From Ferruginibacter sp. (lineage in GTDB: Bacteria > Bacteroidota > Bacteroidia > Chitinophagales > Chitinophagaceae), in NCBI GenBank assembly GCA_014379625.1, contig JACMLJ010000046.1:1-64000 (forward strand): a DNA stretch of 64,000 nt, given 5' to 3'. Below are positions 15,971 through 25,046 of the stretch, one piece after another. The notes under the pieces are model-generated. The model did not search any database. It saw only the letters and a list, made by a program, of their open reading frames with translations, and was not told where the DNA came from. Position 1 is the first letter of the stretch. Each line of letters starts with the position of its first letter. The position numbers were made by a program, and so were the translations under genes.

Positions 15971-16052
15971 TGTTATGTTAAGGTGTGACAGTTTAATCGT
16001 GAATGGTGAATGGTCAATGGTGAAATATTGACCATTAGCCATACATAGTCGT
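15970..16052. repeat. Interspersed repeat family R2, partial copy
   Basis: Begins GTGTTATGTTAA, the same terminal sequence as the right end of the 17954-18073 copy in reverse, and contains GTGAATGGTGAATGGTCAATGG. The other end is missing or degraded. It begins at the umuC stop codon. Confidence 0.45.
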
Positions 16053-16176
16053 TTAGTTAAGATATCTTTTGCTTGTATTACCTCACCTTAATTTTCTCCG
16101 AGGGGAGGGGAAGACTTAACTAAACAATACCGAAAGGTCTTTATCTTTATAAATTCTTCTGCTTCTCCTCTTTAGG

Positions 16177-17094
16177 CTAATCAACTAAATTTTTCGGGTT
16201 CGAAATGAAAGTTGGTTTTTCCAATTTCAATCCGCATTTCTTGTTCAGTTTGTCCACAAGATAGACTGTTAGCTCCGGCGAAAAAGCTTCATCGTGCATG
16301 TGCATAAAAAAATAAACTTCTTTTAAACCATTATCCAACCAGCATTTGATACGCCCTACCCATTCGTCGATCCTCTTATAATCAGTAGCATGCAAACTGT
16401 TACCTACATAGCGGATAAAGACCCCTGGCAACGTTAAATACATATGCGCACAGTCTCTTCGTCCACTCGTATCCGTAATAACCGCGCCGATCTTTAACTC
16501 CCGGAGTTTTGAAAAAAGTTCGTTGGCCACTTCCGCATCGGCAAACCATTCGGGATGACGTACTTCAACAAAGAATTGCAAATCCCCTGGAAGTGAATCA
16601 AGGTAAATAAATAATTCTTCCTTTCTTTTTGGTGAAAAGGATTCACTGACCTGCACGAAAACGGGACCAAGATGTTTTCCAAAAGCCAGCACACCTTTTA
16701 AAAACTCTGTTGTCATCGTACCTTTTCCTTTGAGGCTTCCATAATGGGTTACGCCTTTGTACATTTTCGGGCAAAATAAAAAGTCCTTTTTCTCAGCTTT
16801 ATCCGCCCATTTTTGTATGCCTTCTGCCCCATATATTTTGTAATGGGTGGCATTCAATTCAATGCTGTTATAATGTTGTACATAATGTTGCAGGAAATCC
16901 TTTTCCTTTGTTTTGAGAGGATAAATTTTCCCCACCCATTCTGTTCTTCCCCACTTGGCACAACCTATATACACTTTCGGATTTTTTACCGGCTTTCCTT
17001 TTAATACTTTGTCATTAAAAACCGGATCGACCGGCAATGTAAAATCAATGGTTTTTAATTCATTCTCCGGTACACGTCCAAATTCCATAATCAA
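16177..17094 (-). CDS. DUF72 domain-containing protein
   Basis: 305 aa. VYIGCAKWGRTEWVG near residue 41 and YNSIELNATHYKIY are the DUF72 (YecE) TIM-barrel signatures; VEVRHPEWF and VITDTSGRRD follow in order. Function of the family is unknown. A second ATG lies two codons in and could be the real start. The gene follows the lycopene cyclase gene by 14 bp, so it may be the last gene of the carotenoid transcript. Confidence 0.85.
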   Translation of the reverse strand: MIMEFGRVPENELKTIDFTLPVDPVFNDKVLKGKPVKNPKVYIGCAKWGRTEWVGKIYPLKTKEKDFLQHYVQHYNSIELNATHYKIYGAEGIQKWADKAEKKDFLFCPKMYKGVTHYGSLKGKGTMTTEFLKGVLAFGKHLGPVFVQVSESFSPKRKEELFIYLDSLPGDLQFFVEVRHPEWFADAEVANELFSKLRELKIGAVITDTSGRRDCAHMYLTLPGVFIRYVGNSLHATDYKRIDEWVGRIKCWLDNGLKEVYFFMHMHDEAFSPELTVYLVDKLNKKCGLKLEKPTFISNPKNLVD

Positions 17095-17108
17095 TTATTT
17101 TAAGTAAA

Positions 17109-17813
17109 TTATTTAATACTGGTTAAGCTTCCCCGGCTACCCATCTTTTCATAAAAAGCAATATCCATCATTACCAGCAGCATACCATAAAAAACATCCT
17201 CAAAAGGTATCGTGTAAATCCGGATGTTTAAATTTTCAGCATTGTTGTAAAGCACAACCGGGATCGCTGTTAGGAAACCGTTTACAATTAAAAAAGGAAT
17301 TAAAATAATGGCGAAAGCAACCAGGAAAGAAGCCGCGTCAAAATTTTTAAAAAACTTTCTGCATCCATAAATAACCGCTATAAAAACGGAACAGGAAACA
17401 AATGTCCAGGAGGTATAATATTTTTTGTAAAAAAATATTCCGGTGATCATTAAAACAATGGCCAATACCTGCAATAGTATATCAGCGGCCCTTCTGTTTT
17501 TCAAATTGGGAAAATAACAGCGTATACATTCGTAAATAAATACACAGCAATAAGGGACTACTAAAAAGAATAGAACTTCTTCAACTGGGAGGTTCACTAA
17601 TTTTTTACCGGTGATATAGTTTTCATTAAAACTCCATACCCCTTTTGACGTAAAATAAATATCCCAGGCTATGTACACCAGGGCGGGAATGATCATTGCC
17701 GGAAAAAGATACTTCCATTTTTTATAAAACCCTACTTTTTTATCAAAGCTAAGTGTAAAGGGGCCGGCAATAGCGGCAGCGAGAATGAGAAAATAAGTGT
17801 AGTGCGTATTCAT
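17109..17813 (-). CDS. Lycopene cyclase, CrtYcd-type fused domains
   Basis: 234 aa integral membrane protein with about six to seven predicted helices. It contains two tandem lycopene-cyclase domains, each with a PxE-type motif: LPVEEVLFF in the first half and IPFEDVFYG in the second. This heterodimer-derived cyclase type (CrtYc/CrtYd fused) is the usual one in Bacteroidota and makes beta-rings at the ends of lycopene. It is grouped with crtZ, cruF and crtD, pointing to a monocyclic product here. Acts in the inner membrane. Confidence 0.85.
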   Translation of the reverse strand: MNTHYTYFLILAAAIAGPFTLSFDKKVGFYKKWKYLFPAMIIPALVYIAWDIYFTSKGVWSFNENYITGKKLVNLPVEEVLFFLVVPYCCVFIYECIRCYFPNLKNRRAADILLQVLAIVLMITGIFFYKKYYTSWTFVSCSVFIAVIYGCRKFFKNFDAASFLVAFAIILIPFLIVNGFLTAIPVVLYNNAENLNIRIYTIPFEDVFYGMLLVMMDIAFYEKMGSRGSLTSIK

Positions 17814-17953
17814 GTCACGAAATCTCCGGAGCGGCTATTCGGATACGCCAAAGAGAAATATCTATTTTAAGGTATTCAAATGTTTAATAAAGATACCAGG
17901 TAAAAGCGTATCCTTAAGTTGCTACGGGCTTTCACATCTCCCGGTATTATCGT

Positions 17954-18073
17954 CTGGTGTTAAGTTAAGCGTGAATTGTCCATTGTGACTATACCATATT
18001 TCACTATTGACCATTCACCCGTTAGCTATCGGGTCACAATCAAAACGCCAGTTTACGGTTAACATAACACCAG
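17954..18073. repeat. Interspersed repeat family R2, best copy
   Basis: 120 bp bounded by a perfect 9-bp terminal inverted repeat CTGGTGTTA / TAACACCAG. Inside are AAGTTAAGCGTGAAT, ATTGACCATTCAC and GGTTAACATAACAC. It separates the cyclase gene from crtZ. The size and ends fit a small non-autonomous element. Confidence 0.65.
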
Positions 18074-18158
18074 TTAAGCCCTGTCATTGCTAACAGAAAA
18101 GTTTGGCTGGCACAATACAAAATAGAATTTATTTTACTGATTCTAAAACGGATGAAAA

Positions 18159-18665
18159 TTATACGGCCCGGTTTTCGACAGAGCTTGTATTCCTGTTGCT
18201 TTTTTTATTATCTGCTTTTACCTTTTCCCAATATCTTTTTGCTACGAACAACATGCCGAAACTTTCCCCTTCATTTTTATCCAAATGCTTATGGTGCATT
18301 TTATGCGCCCAGCGTATCGTGCGTATATAAGTATTATTGCTGCGGGTAAAAAATTTAAACCGTTGATGAATGATCACTTCATGCACTACAAAATAGGCAA
18401 AGCCATACAATGCAATACCGGAGCCGATAGCCGCTACCCAATAAACATTAAACTGTATGCCCAACATGATACAAAGCCAGCAGGGTATGGCGAAAATGAG
18501 AAAAAAAGCGTCATTTTTTTCAAAAAACCCTTTTCCTTTTTTATGATGATCTTCGTGCAGGTACCACAAAAAGCCATGCATAACAAACCGATGGGTAAGC
18601 CACGTAATACCCTCCATAACGAAGAAGGTAATTAAACCAATCAATATAAAAAGTAGCGCACTCAT
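18159..18665 (-). CDS. crtZ: Beta-carotene hydroxylase CrtZ
   Basis: 168 aa, a typical CrtZ size. All histidine clusters are visible: H25xxxxH30 in HRFVMH, H37xxHH in HEDHH, then VHEVIIHQRF and HKMHH. These bind the di-iron centre that hydroxylates C3 of the beta-ring. Several membrane helices. Part of the carotenoid cluster, 30 bp downstream of the cruF-like gene. Confidence 0.9.
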   Translation of the reverse strand: MSALLFILIGLITFFVMEGITWLTHRFVMHGFLWYLHEDHHKKGKGFFEKNDAFFLIFAIPCWLCIMLGIQFNVYWVAAIGSGIALYGFAYFVVHEVIIHQRFKFFTRSNNTYIRTIRWAHKMHHKHLDKNEGESFGMLFVAKRYWEKVKADNKKSNRNTSSVENRAV

Positions 18666-18695
18666 AATATTAAATGTTGTATGCCTGGCTTAAAC

Positions 18696-19388
18696 TTAGT
18701 TTAAAAATGTTCGTAAAATCAAAAAAAACATAGCCTGTATTAGTAACAAATTTACGGCGAATTTGTTTTGCTTGTTGAACCGGCAGAAATGAAAGATCGT
18801 TAATAAAACCATACTGATTATGAACCAACTGATGTAGTTGTACAGCGGGATGCGCCCATCTCCATGCCAAAACCAAAACCCCAGTTTTATCGCTACGGGT
18901 TCCATCAGCCAGTCAAATGCAACTGCTAAGGTTGCCCCATCTACAATCACTGACATTACTTTTAGCAAAACCGGAGGTTCTTTAAAATCGGACGACCCCC
19001 TGTTAATGACTTTTAAAAGTAAGGTTTGCGTGCAAATACCGCAACAATAAATAATAATAAACCAGTTGATCCCAATTAGCAAAGGCACTTGTAACCATTG
19101 CACCCCCAAAACCCTGCCATAGCTATAATCGCCAAATAATAACCCGGTATTAACACCAGCTACTTCAGAAAAATAACCCATTACAACAACCAGGGCCATA
19201 AAAAGAAAGAAAGCAGCATTTTTTATTTGCTGGGTCCATAACAGTAATAAAAACGATAATAGCAAATTCAGCGGAGTAGACTGAACAAAGAAATGCCTAT
19301 CAAAAAAGAGAAGGCCTGCTATACCGATACAATGAAAAAAAATGGCAATCGCGGTTGCTATTTGATATCTTGATATTTTTTTTGTCAC
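18696..19388 (-). CDS. cruF: CruF-family carotenoid 1,2-hydratase
   Basis: 230 aa membrane protein of the DUF422/CruF family: GYFSEVAGVNTGLLFGDYSYG and DWLMEPVAIKLGFW are recognisable family segments. Family members add water across the C1-C2 double bond of an open (psi) carotenoid end. Its presence with crtD, crtZ and a cyclase predicts a carotenoid with one cyclic and one hydrated open end. Seven or so hydrophobic helices. Confidence 0.8.
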   Translation of the reverse strand: MTKKISRYQIATAIAIFFHCIGIAGLLFFDRHFFVQSTPLNLLLSFLLLLWTQQIKNAAFFLFMALVVVMGYFSEVAGVNTGLLFGDYSYGRVLGVQWLQVPLLIGINWFIIIYCCGICTQTLLLKVINRGSSDFKEPPVLLKVMSVIVDGATLAVAFDWLMEPVAIKLGFWFWHGDGRIPLYNYISWFIISMVLLTIFHFCRFNKQNKFAVNLLLIQAMFFLILRTFLN

Positions 19389-19451
19389 AGGTTTATTTAA
19401 GATTTTAGCTACTGCGCACCGGTGACCCGATAGCAGGTTTACATCATTTGT

Positions 19452-20939
19452 TTAATGAACCCGGTTTATATTACTAGCCACCAGTTCACTTACAATTTTG
19501 GCGCTTTTCAGGCAAAGCGGAATTCCGCCGCCCGGGTGCACACTACCGCCGCAAAAATACAGGCCTTTTATACTATCCGTAAAGTTTGCATGCCTGAAGA
19601 AAGCTGCCAGTTTTGAGTTGGAACTGCTTCCATATAAAGAACCCATGTAAGAAGCAGTTTGTTCCTGTATCATTATCGGATCCAATGTATGTTCTGTTTC
19701 AATGAGGGACTCCACATCTTCTCCCAGTATCCGGTTTAATTTACTGATCACGTTCCTGCGAACCAACTCTTTCATGCCCGATTTGTTTTGCACCCAACCG
19801 GCGGGCGCATTTACCATCACAAACCAGTTTTCTTTTCCCTCCGGTGATTGGGTAGTTTCCATTTTGGAGTTAATATTAATATACACTGTTGGATCATCGC
19901 TTACTTGTTTTGTGTTGAATATGCAGTCGAATTCCTTTTTATAATTACCGCTAAAAAAAATATTATGTAATCCCAGTTGACTGAATTCTTTTTTTATACC
20001 CCAATAAAAAATGATGGCGCTGCTGCTGCGTTCCTGCTTTAATTCATTTGTTGCCCTGGTGGTATTGCGCAGTAAGTTTTTATAGGTAAAGTATACATCC
20101 GAATTACTGACTACTATATCGGTTAAAATATTCTGTTCACTTACTACAATCCCCCTGGCCCTTCCCTCGTGGTGAATGATTCGTTGTACGGGTGAATCAA
20201 AATGGAATTTAACGCCCTTATTCTTTGCCAGTTGAAACAATGCCCTGGTAATACTGATCATCCCGCCTTTCGGGTAAAAAGTTCCCTGGTTTTGTTCTAA
20301 GTGTGGAATTAAACTCATCATGGCCGGCGTTTTATAAGGACTGCTGCCATTATAGGTGGCAAAGCGGTTGAACAGTTGAACTGCCTCGGGTGAAGTAAAT
20401 TGCCGGGTATTATGTTTATTAAGGGATTGAAATATGTAGCGGAACTTTACTGCTGACAATGCTTTGCCAAGTCCTTTATGAAACCATGTTTTTCTTTGAT
20501 GAAGCGAATGATCTAAAAAAAAAGTGGCTGTATGCTCATACAGCTTTTTCGATTGCTGTAAATAACTGATAACTTTTTGCGGATCTTCGTTCAGTTGCTC
20601 TTTCATTTCCCGGGCAAAATCAGTTGATTTTGTATGTGCATGAACTATTTTGCCATTTTCAAAAAAATATTTACAGGCAATATCAACTGGATAAAAAGTG
20701 AAATAATTTTGAAGTGGTTCACCTGCCAAAGCAAATAATTCCTCCATATTTTGTGGCTGGGTAAACAGCGAAGGGCCAGCATCAAAGCGAAAGCCATCCT
20801 TTTCAAATGCAGACAATTTACCTCCGGGGTAATTATTTTTTTCATATACGTGCACATCATATCCCTTCAAAGCCAACCTGATCGAAACTGCCATACCCGC
20901 CACACCACTTCCAATAACAATTGCTTTTGAAGACTGCAT
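19452..20939 (-). CDS. CrtD-like carotenoid 3,4-desaturase (CrtI family)
   Basis: 495 aa FAD enzyme. The N-terminus AIVIGSGVAGMAVSIRLA is the GxGxxG dinucleotide fold, followed by VYEKNNYPGGKL. FDAGPSLFTQPQNMEELF and the C-terminal GLYFCGGSVHPGGGIPLC are typical of the CrtI/CrtD family. The neighbouring CrtI homologue carries the phytoene-desaturase-like features, so this copy is better read as the 1-hydroxycarotenoid 3,4-desaturase CrtD, acting after CruF. That distinction is inferred from context and N-terminal pattern, not proven. Confidence 0.75.
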   Translation of the reverse strand: MQSSKAIVIGSGVAGMAVSIRLALKGYDVHVYEKNNYPGGKLSAFEKDGFRFDAGPSLFTQPQNMEELFALAGEPLQNYFTFYPVDIACKYFFENGKIVHAHTKSTDFAREMKEQLNEDPQKVISYLQQSKKLYEHTATFFLDHSLHQRKTWFHKGLGKALSAVKFRYIFQSLNKHNTRQFTSPEAVQLFNRFATYNGSSPYKTPAMMSLIPHLEQNQGTFYPKGGMISITRALFQLAKNKGVKFHFDSPVQRIIHHEGRARGIVVSEQNILTDIVVSNSDVYFTYKNLLRNTTRATNELKQERSSSAIIFYWGIKKEFSQLGLHNIFFSGNYKKEFDCIFNTKQVSDDPTVYININSKMETTQSPEGKENWFVMVNAPAGWVQNKSGMKELVRRNVISKLNRILGEDVESLIETEHTLDPIMIQEQTASYMGSLYGSSSNSKLAAFFRHANFTDSIKGLYFCGGSVHPGGGIPLCLKSAKIVSELVASNINRVH

Positions 20940-21110
20940 AATTAGATTACATCAATGAATAAGCTATAATAAATTATTGTAGAACTTGTTGGAAATTAAA
21001 TCTTCGCTTCCCTTTTTCCGGCACTGGGCAAACCTGTTGACCTCCCGCAAATTTAAATTCCCAGGTTTTCAGTGCGCTTTCCAACCATTCAATTACCCTT
21101 ACAAACTTCT

Positions 21111-21635
21111 TTAAGGAGCTGGGTCAAGACTGGCAATATAAGCCTCTATTTTTGGAAAAGCTATTTTAAACCAGGCCGTGTATTTACCGGAATGAGACTG
21201 CAATGAATTTTTTATATCTTCTACCGGCTTAAAACAAAAGTCAGCAACCTCATCAGGGTTGGGAATTATTTTGCCGGCATATATTCCAATAAATACATGA
21301 TCAAATTCATATTCCGTTAACCCATTATCAAAGGGAGCGTTATAAATAAAATCAAATACTTTTTCCAGTGATGTGCTAAACCCCATTTCCTCCTGCAATC
21401 TTTTGTCTGCAGCCTCTAACGTATCCATGCCGGGTTGCGGATGGCTGCAGCAGGCATTGGTCCATAAACCGGCGCTATGGTATTTATTTGCCGCCCTTTT
21501 TTGTAATAACATTTCGCCTTTATCATTAAAAATAAAAACGCTGAAAGCCCTGTGTAGCAGGGCTTTTTGATGAACTTCAATTTTTTCCATCCTTCCAACC
21601 GGGTGATCTTTTTCATCCACTAAAATAACATCCAT
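21111..21635 (-). CDS. idi: Isopentenyl-diphosphate delta-isomerase, type I
   Basis: 174 aa Nudix-fold enzyme. The catalytic cysteine lies in TNACCSHPQPG (C63), and the Nudix segment follows as EAADKRLQEEMGF. YEFDHVFIG contains the second conserved acid region. It interconverts IPP and DMAPP and supplies precursor for phytoene. It starts 12 bp after the crtB stop, evidently in one operon. Confidence 0.92.
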   Translation of the reverse strand: MDVILVDEKDHPVGRMEKIEVHQKALLHRAFSVFIFNDKGEMLLQKRAANKYHSAGLWTNACCSHPQPGMDTLEAADKRLQEEMGFSTSLEKVFDFIYNAPFDNGLTEYEFDHVFIGIYAGKIIPNPDEVADFCFKPVEDIKNSLQSHSGKYTAWFKIAFPKIEAYIASLDPAP

Positions 21636-21647
21636 AAATATTTTTCT

Positions 21648-22484
21648 TTATAATAAATTTAACTGGCTTCGCAGGCTGGCCTTAGCCACTATTAACGCCT
21701 TTCCATAATTGGGAATCCGTATGCGTTGTTCTAAAATATTACAGGATTTTGTCTTCTTTATTTTTCTGAATAGCGTTAAATAATATTTGTAAGCTACATA
21801 AACACCAAACCTGGCCTTAACAGGTAAATGTAAAATCCCATCAAATGCATCTGCAAAGTCCCTGGCAATATCCGTTTCAATTTGTTTCTTCATGGATGGT
21901 GTAAAATTGTTAAAATCCACTTCCGGGAAATAGGTCCTGCTCAACTGTTCGTAATCTGCTTTTACGTCCCGCAAAAAATTAACTTTCTGAAATGCCGCAC
22001 CGAGTGATTGCGCACCTGGCTTTAATTTTTCATACATGATTTCGTTGCCTTCACAAAATACATAAAGGCACATAAGGCCTACTACTTCAGCACTTCCATA
22101 AATATACTCTTTATACCCATCGCTATTGTAGGTGGTTTTACTCAGATCCATTTCCATGCTTTTAAAAAAAGATTCGATCAGATCATTCGACACCTGGTAT
22201 TTATTTACCGTTAGCTGAAAACTGTGCAAAATGGGATTCAGGCTAATACCTCTTTCAATAGCTGAATAGGTTTCAATTTTAAATTCCGCCAGTAATACTT
22301 CTTTATTGTATTCATGAAAAGTATCTACAATTTCATCTGCAAAACGCACAAAGCCGTAAATATTGAAAATGGGTACCCTTAGATCGGGGTGCAATAATTT
22401 AATTGCGCTGCTGAAAGAAGTGCTATACATTTCAGTAGTAGCTTTACTACACTGCCTACTCAATTCATTAAAAAGGTTCATCAT
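21648..22484 (-). CDS. crtB: Phytoene synthase CrtB
   Basis: 278 aa. The two aspartate-rich motifs of trans-prenyl squalene/phytoene synthases are present: D50-E-I-V-D54 in RFADEIVDTF, and D173/D177 in NFLRDVKADYEQLSRTYFP. It condenses two GGPP to phytoene, the committed step. It lies 72 bp after crtI and just before idi. Confidence 0.93.
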   Translation of the reverse strand: MMNLFNELSRQCSKATTEMYSTSFSSAIKLLHPDLRVPIFNIYGFVRFADEIVDTFHEYNKEVLLAEFKIETYSAIERGISLNPILHSFQLTVNKYQVSNDLIESFFKSMEMDLSKTTYNSDGYKEYIYGSAEVVGLMCLYVFCEGNEIMYEKLKPGAQSLGAAFQKVNFLRDVKADYEQLSRTYFPEVDFNNFTPSMKKQIETDIARDFADAFDGILHLPVKARFGVYVAYKYYLTLFRKIKKTKSCNILEQRIRIPNYGKALIVAKASLRSQLNLL

Positions 22485-22556
22485 TTTTTTTGCTTATTAA
22501 TTTGCCATCTGATTAGTTATACCAATAATTTCCGATGCTACTTTTTTATGTCTTAG

Positions 22557-24092
22557 CTAATTTTTAGCAAAATGCTTTACCAGCTCTTTAGCTACCACTT
22601 CTCCACTGATGAGGCTGGGTGGCACCCCGGGACCAGGTACTGTCAACTGACCTGTATAAAACAAATTTGCAATTTTTTTACTGCGTAATCCCGGTTTTAA
22701 AATAGCTGTTTGCAACAAGGTATTCGCCAAACCATAGGCATTTCCTTTAAACGAATTAAAATCACTTTTAAAGTTGCTTACAGAATAAGATTTCTTGTAA
22801 ATTATAAAATCTTTTACAGATTGAGCGATCTTGTTTTCAAAACGCGCTAAAATCATTTCAAAATATTTATCCCTTAATTCTTCGGTATCTCCTTCCAGGC
22901 CACTTGCAACAGGGATTAGAAAAAATAAATTCTCACATCCTTCAGGAGCTACCGTTGTATCCGTTACTGAACTTGCACAAACATAAAACAATGGCGATGA
23001 AGGCCATCGGGGGCTTGTATAGATCTCTTTGCCATGAATATCAAAACTTACATCAAAAAATAAAGTATGGTGCAACAGGTTTGATAATTTTTTTTTCAGC
23101 CCTACATAATACAGCAGGCAACTCGGGGCCATAATCCTTTTATCCCAGTATTTTTCGGTATAGCTTCTATATTCCGGAGGCAAAAGTTTTGATTCTATAA
23201 AATGATAATCTGCTCCACCGATCACTGCATCTGCATCAAAAGATCGGGTGGTTGATAACTGATCCTGGTTAAATGAATTTGCATCATTTACAGGTACCGG
23301 TTTGTTAGGCCTTGTGATTACTTTTGTTGCCAGGCCTTTGTCAATTTTTATTTCTGTTACATCATGATTAAAATAAAATTTTACCCCCAGTTCTTTAGCC
23401 AGGTTTGTCATTGCTTCCACAATTTTATACATACCACCCTGCGGATACCAGGTACCCAGTTTTATGTCAGCGTAATTCATCAGGCTATATAAAGCCGGGG
23501 TATGTTGAGGTAAAGCGCCTAAAAACAATACCGGAAACTCCAGCAACTCCCTCAATTTTGAATTTTTAAAATGCTTGCCTACATGGCTCTTCATAGAATT
23601 AAAAACATCTAATTTAAATACGCCCATAACCAGCTCCCAATCAGCAAATTCCAGTAAGGATTGTCCGGGTTTGTGCACTAATTTATTGATACCTACTTCA
23701 TATTTATAAGCTGCTTCCTGTATAAATTTATCCAGCATCACACCACTACCGGGCTCGGTTTTCTCAAAAAGACTTTTCAATTCGTCATAGTCAGCCGGTA
23801 TATCCATCGCATCATCGGGCCAGTAAATTCTGTAAGAAGGATCTAACCTGGATAATCCGTAATAATCCGCAACATTTTTACCAAAACAATTGAAAAATCT
23901 TTCAAATACCGCTGGCATCCAGTACCAGCTTGGACCCATATCAAAAGTGAAACCTTGTTCGACTAATTGCCTGGCCCTTCCACCGCTTGTATCATGCTTT
24001 TCCAGCACAGAAACATCCCATCCAGCTTTAGCCATAAAAGAAGCGGCGGACAGCCCGGCAAATCCACTACCTATGATTACTACTTTTTTCAA
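22557..24092 (-). CDS. crtI: Phytoene desaturase CrtI
   Basis: 511 aa. FAD fold VVIIGSGFAGLSAASFMA, then LEKHDTSGGRARQL and FTFDMGPSWYWMP, and at the C-terminus FYTGQLTVPGPGVPPSLISG, all characteristic of bacterial CrtI. It converts phytoene to lycopene. The start is TTG: an in-frame TAA lies eight codons upstream and no ATG fits the GxGxxG fold. A perfect TGTTTATAAACA palindrome sits 22 bp upstream. It is the first gene of the carotenoid operon, with crtB and idi following. Confidence 0.93.
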   Translation of the reverse strand: MKKVVIIGSGFAGLSAASFMAKAGWDVSVLEKHDTSGGRARQLVEQGFTFDMGPSWYWMPAVFERFFNCFGKNVADYYGLSRLDPSYRIYWPDDAMDIPADYDELKSLFEKTEPGSGVMLDKFIQEAAYKYEVGINKLVHKPGQSLLEFADWELVMGVFKLDVFNSMKSHVGKHFKNSKLRELLEFPVLFLGALPQHTPALYSLMNYADIKLGTWYPQGGMYKIVEAMTNLAKELGVKFYFNHDVTEIKIDKGLATKVITRPNKPVPVNDANSFNQDQLSTTRSFDADAVIGGADYHFIESKLLPPEYRSYTEKYWDKRIMAPSCLLYYVGLKKKLSNLLHHTLFFDVSFDIHGKEIYTSPRWPSSPLFYVCASSVTDTTVAPEGCENLFFLIPVASGLEGDTEELRDKYFEMILARFENKIAQSVKDFIIYKKSYSVSNFKSDFNSFKGNAYGLANTLLQTAILKPGLRSKKIANLFYTGQLTVPGPGVPPSLISGEVVAKELVKHFAKN

Positions 24093-24114
24093 GAACCGAA
24101 AATAAGGTTATTGG

Positions 24115-24126
24115 TGTTTATAAACA
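24115..24126. promoter_or_regulatory. TGTTTATAAACA palindrome before crtI
   Basis: A perfect 12-bp palindrome 22 bp upstream of the crtI TTG. TGTTTA half-sites recur before the ECF sigma gene (24811-24842) and a variant before carH (25962-25968). The location suits an operator for the CarH-like repressor. Confidence 0.55.
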
Positions 24127-24247
24127 GAACAAATAATATATGCATTAAATAATAGTATGTTGTATTAAAATAAAGGCCAATTTGAGAATCGAGATTCATT
24201 TAATATTGAGTATTGCCAACTCACTAAGCTCCATTTGCGGTCCAACT

Positions 24248-24748
24248 CTAATAACGGTTAAGCTGTTCTTTTAATAATTTGCGGGCAAAATGTATGCGGC
24301 TCTTAATTGTTCCCAACGGTTCTGTCAGCATACCGGCTATTTCATGATATTTGTAACCTTCAAAATACAACATAAAAGGATTGCGGAAAATTTCCGGAAG
24401 CTTATGAATAGCAACCTGGATATCTTTCATTTTTAATGCCCCTTCGGCTGCGTTAGTGGTGGTTACCTGGTTATAATTTAGCAAAAACTCATTGGGTGTA
24501 CTGTCAAAAATGGTGTTTTGCTTTGCTTTGCGGCGATAATTATTGATAAATATATTGCGCATGATGGTGTACAACCACGCCTTGATATTAGTTCCCACAT
24601 TGTATTTTTCTTTATTGGCAAGTGCCCTGTACATTGTTTCCTGGAGTAAGTCTTTCGCTACTTCGTGATCTCTTGTTAACGTAACCGCAAAAGGTTTTAA
24701 AAATTCGGCATTATTTAATAAAAGCTGATCGAAATTGACAGTTGACAT
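24248..24748 (-). CDS. ECF-type RNA polymerase sigma factor
   Basis: 166 aa from the chosen ATG (MSTVNFDQLLL); the frame runs 13 codons further up but without family resemblance. Sigma region 2 is seen as AKDLLQETMYRAL and TNIKAWLYTIMRNIFINNYRR. Region 4 appears as LPEIFRNPFMLYFEGYKYHE and GTIKSRIHFARKLL. No anti-sigma gene lies beside it. Placed between carH and crtI, it may play the part of LitS or CarQ, the light-induced sigma factors of other carotenoid clusters. Its own promoter carries a cluster of TAAACAT sites. Confidence 0.85.
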   Translation of the reverse strand: MSTVNFDQLLLNNAEFLKPFAVTLTRDHEVAKDLLQETMYRALANKEKYNVGTNIKAWLYTIMRNIFINNYRRKAKQNTIFDSTPNEFLLNYNQVTTTNAAEGALKMKDIQVAIHKLPEIFRNPFMLYFEGYKYHEIAGMLTEPLGTIKSRIHFARKLLKEQLNRY

Positions 24749-24780
24749 AACAATGTGTTTAATTTTGTATACGGTAAAGC

Positions 24781-24842
24781 TAAACAAATAGTTTTATAAA
24801 TTCAAGATAAATGTTTATTATTTTTTGTTAAACATTAAACAT
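24781..24842. promoter_or_regulatory. Cluster of TGTTTA/TAAACA sites before the sigma gene
   Basis: ATGTTTA at 24811-24817 faces two tandem TAAACAT copies at 24829-24835 and 24836-24842; TAAACAA lies at 24781-24787. The spacing gives an inverted pair plus a direct repeat, a multi-site operator like those bound by CarH tetramers. Match to the crtI palindrome is by half-site. Confidence 0.5.
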
Positions 24843-25046
24843 ACTGTAATCCAGTATTTTATACAACTGCTTTTTAATATCGGATAAAAAATGAAGGGAG
24901 TAACCTGTCCTGGCAAAAAAACCAAATGGTAATTTACGATAATACGAATATGAAGGGGCTGTAGTAAACCTGCACCCGCGGCCATCTGGTGTTTCTTCTG
25001 CCTTCCGGCAACAGGGAAATAAACAAAATTACAATTTTAATTTGCA

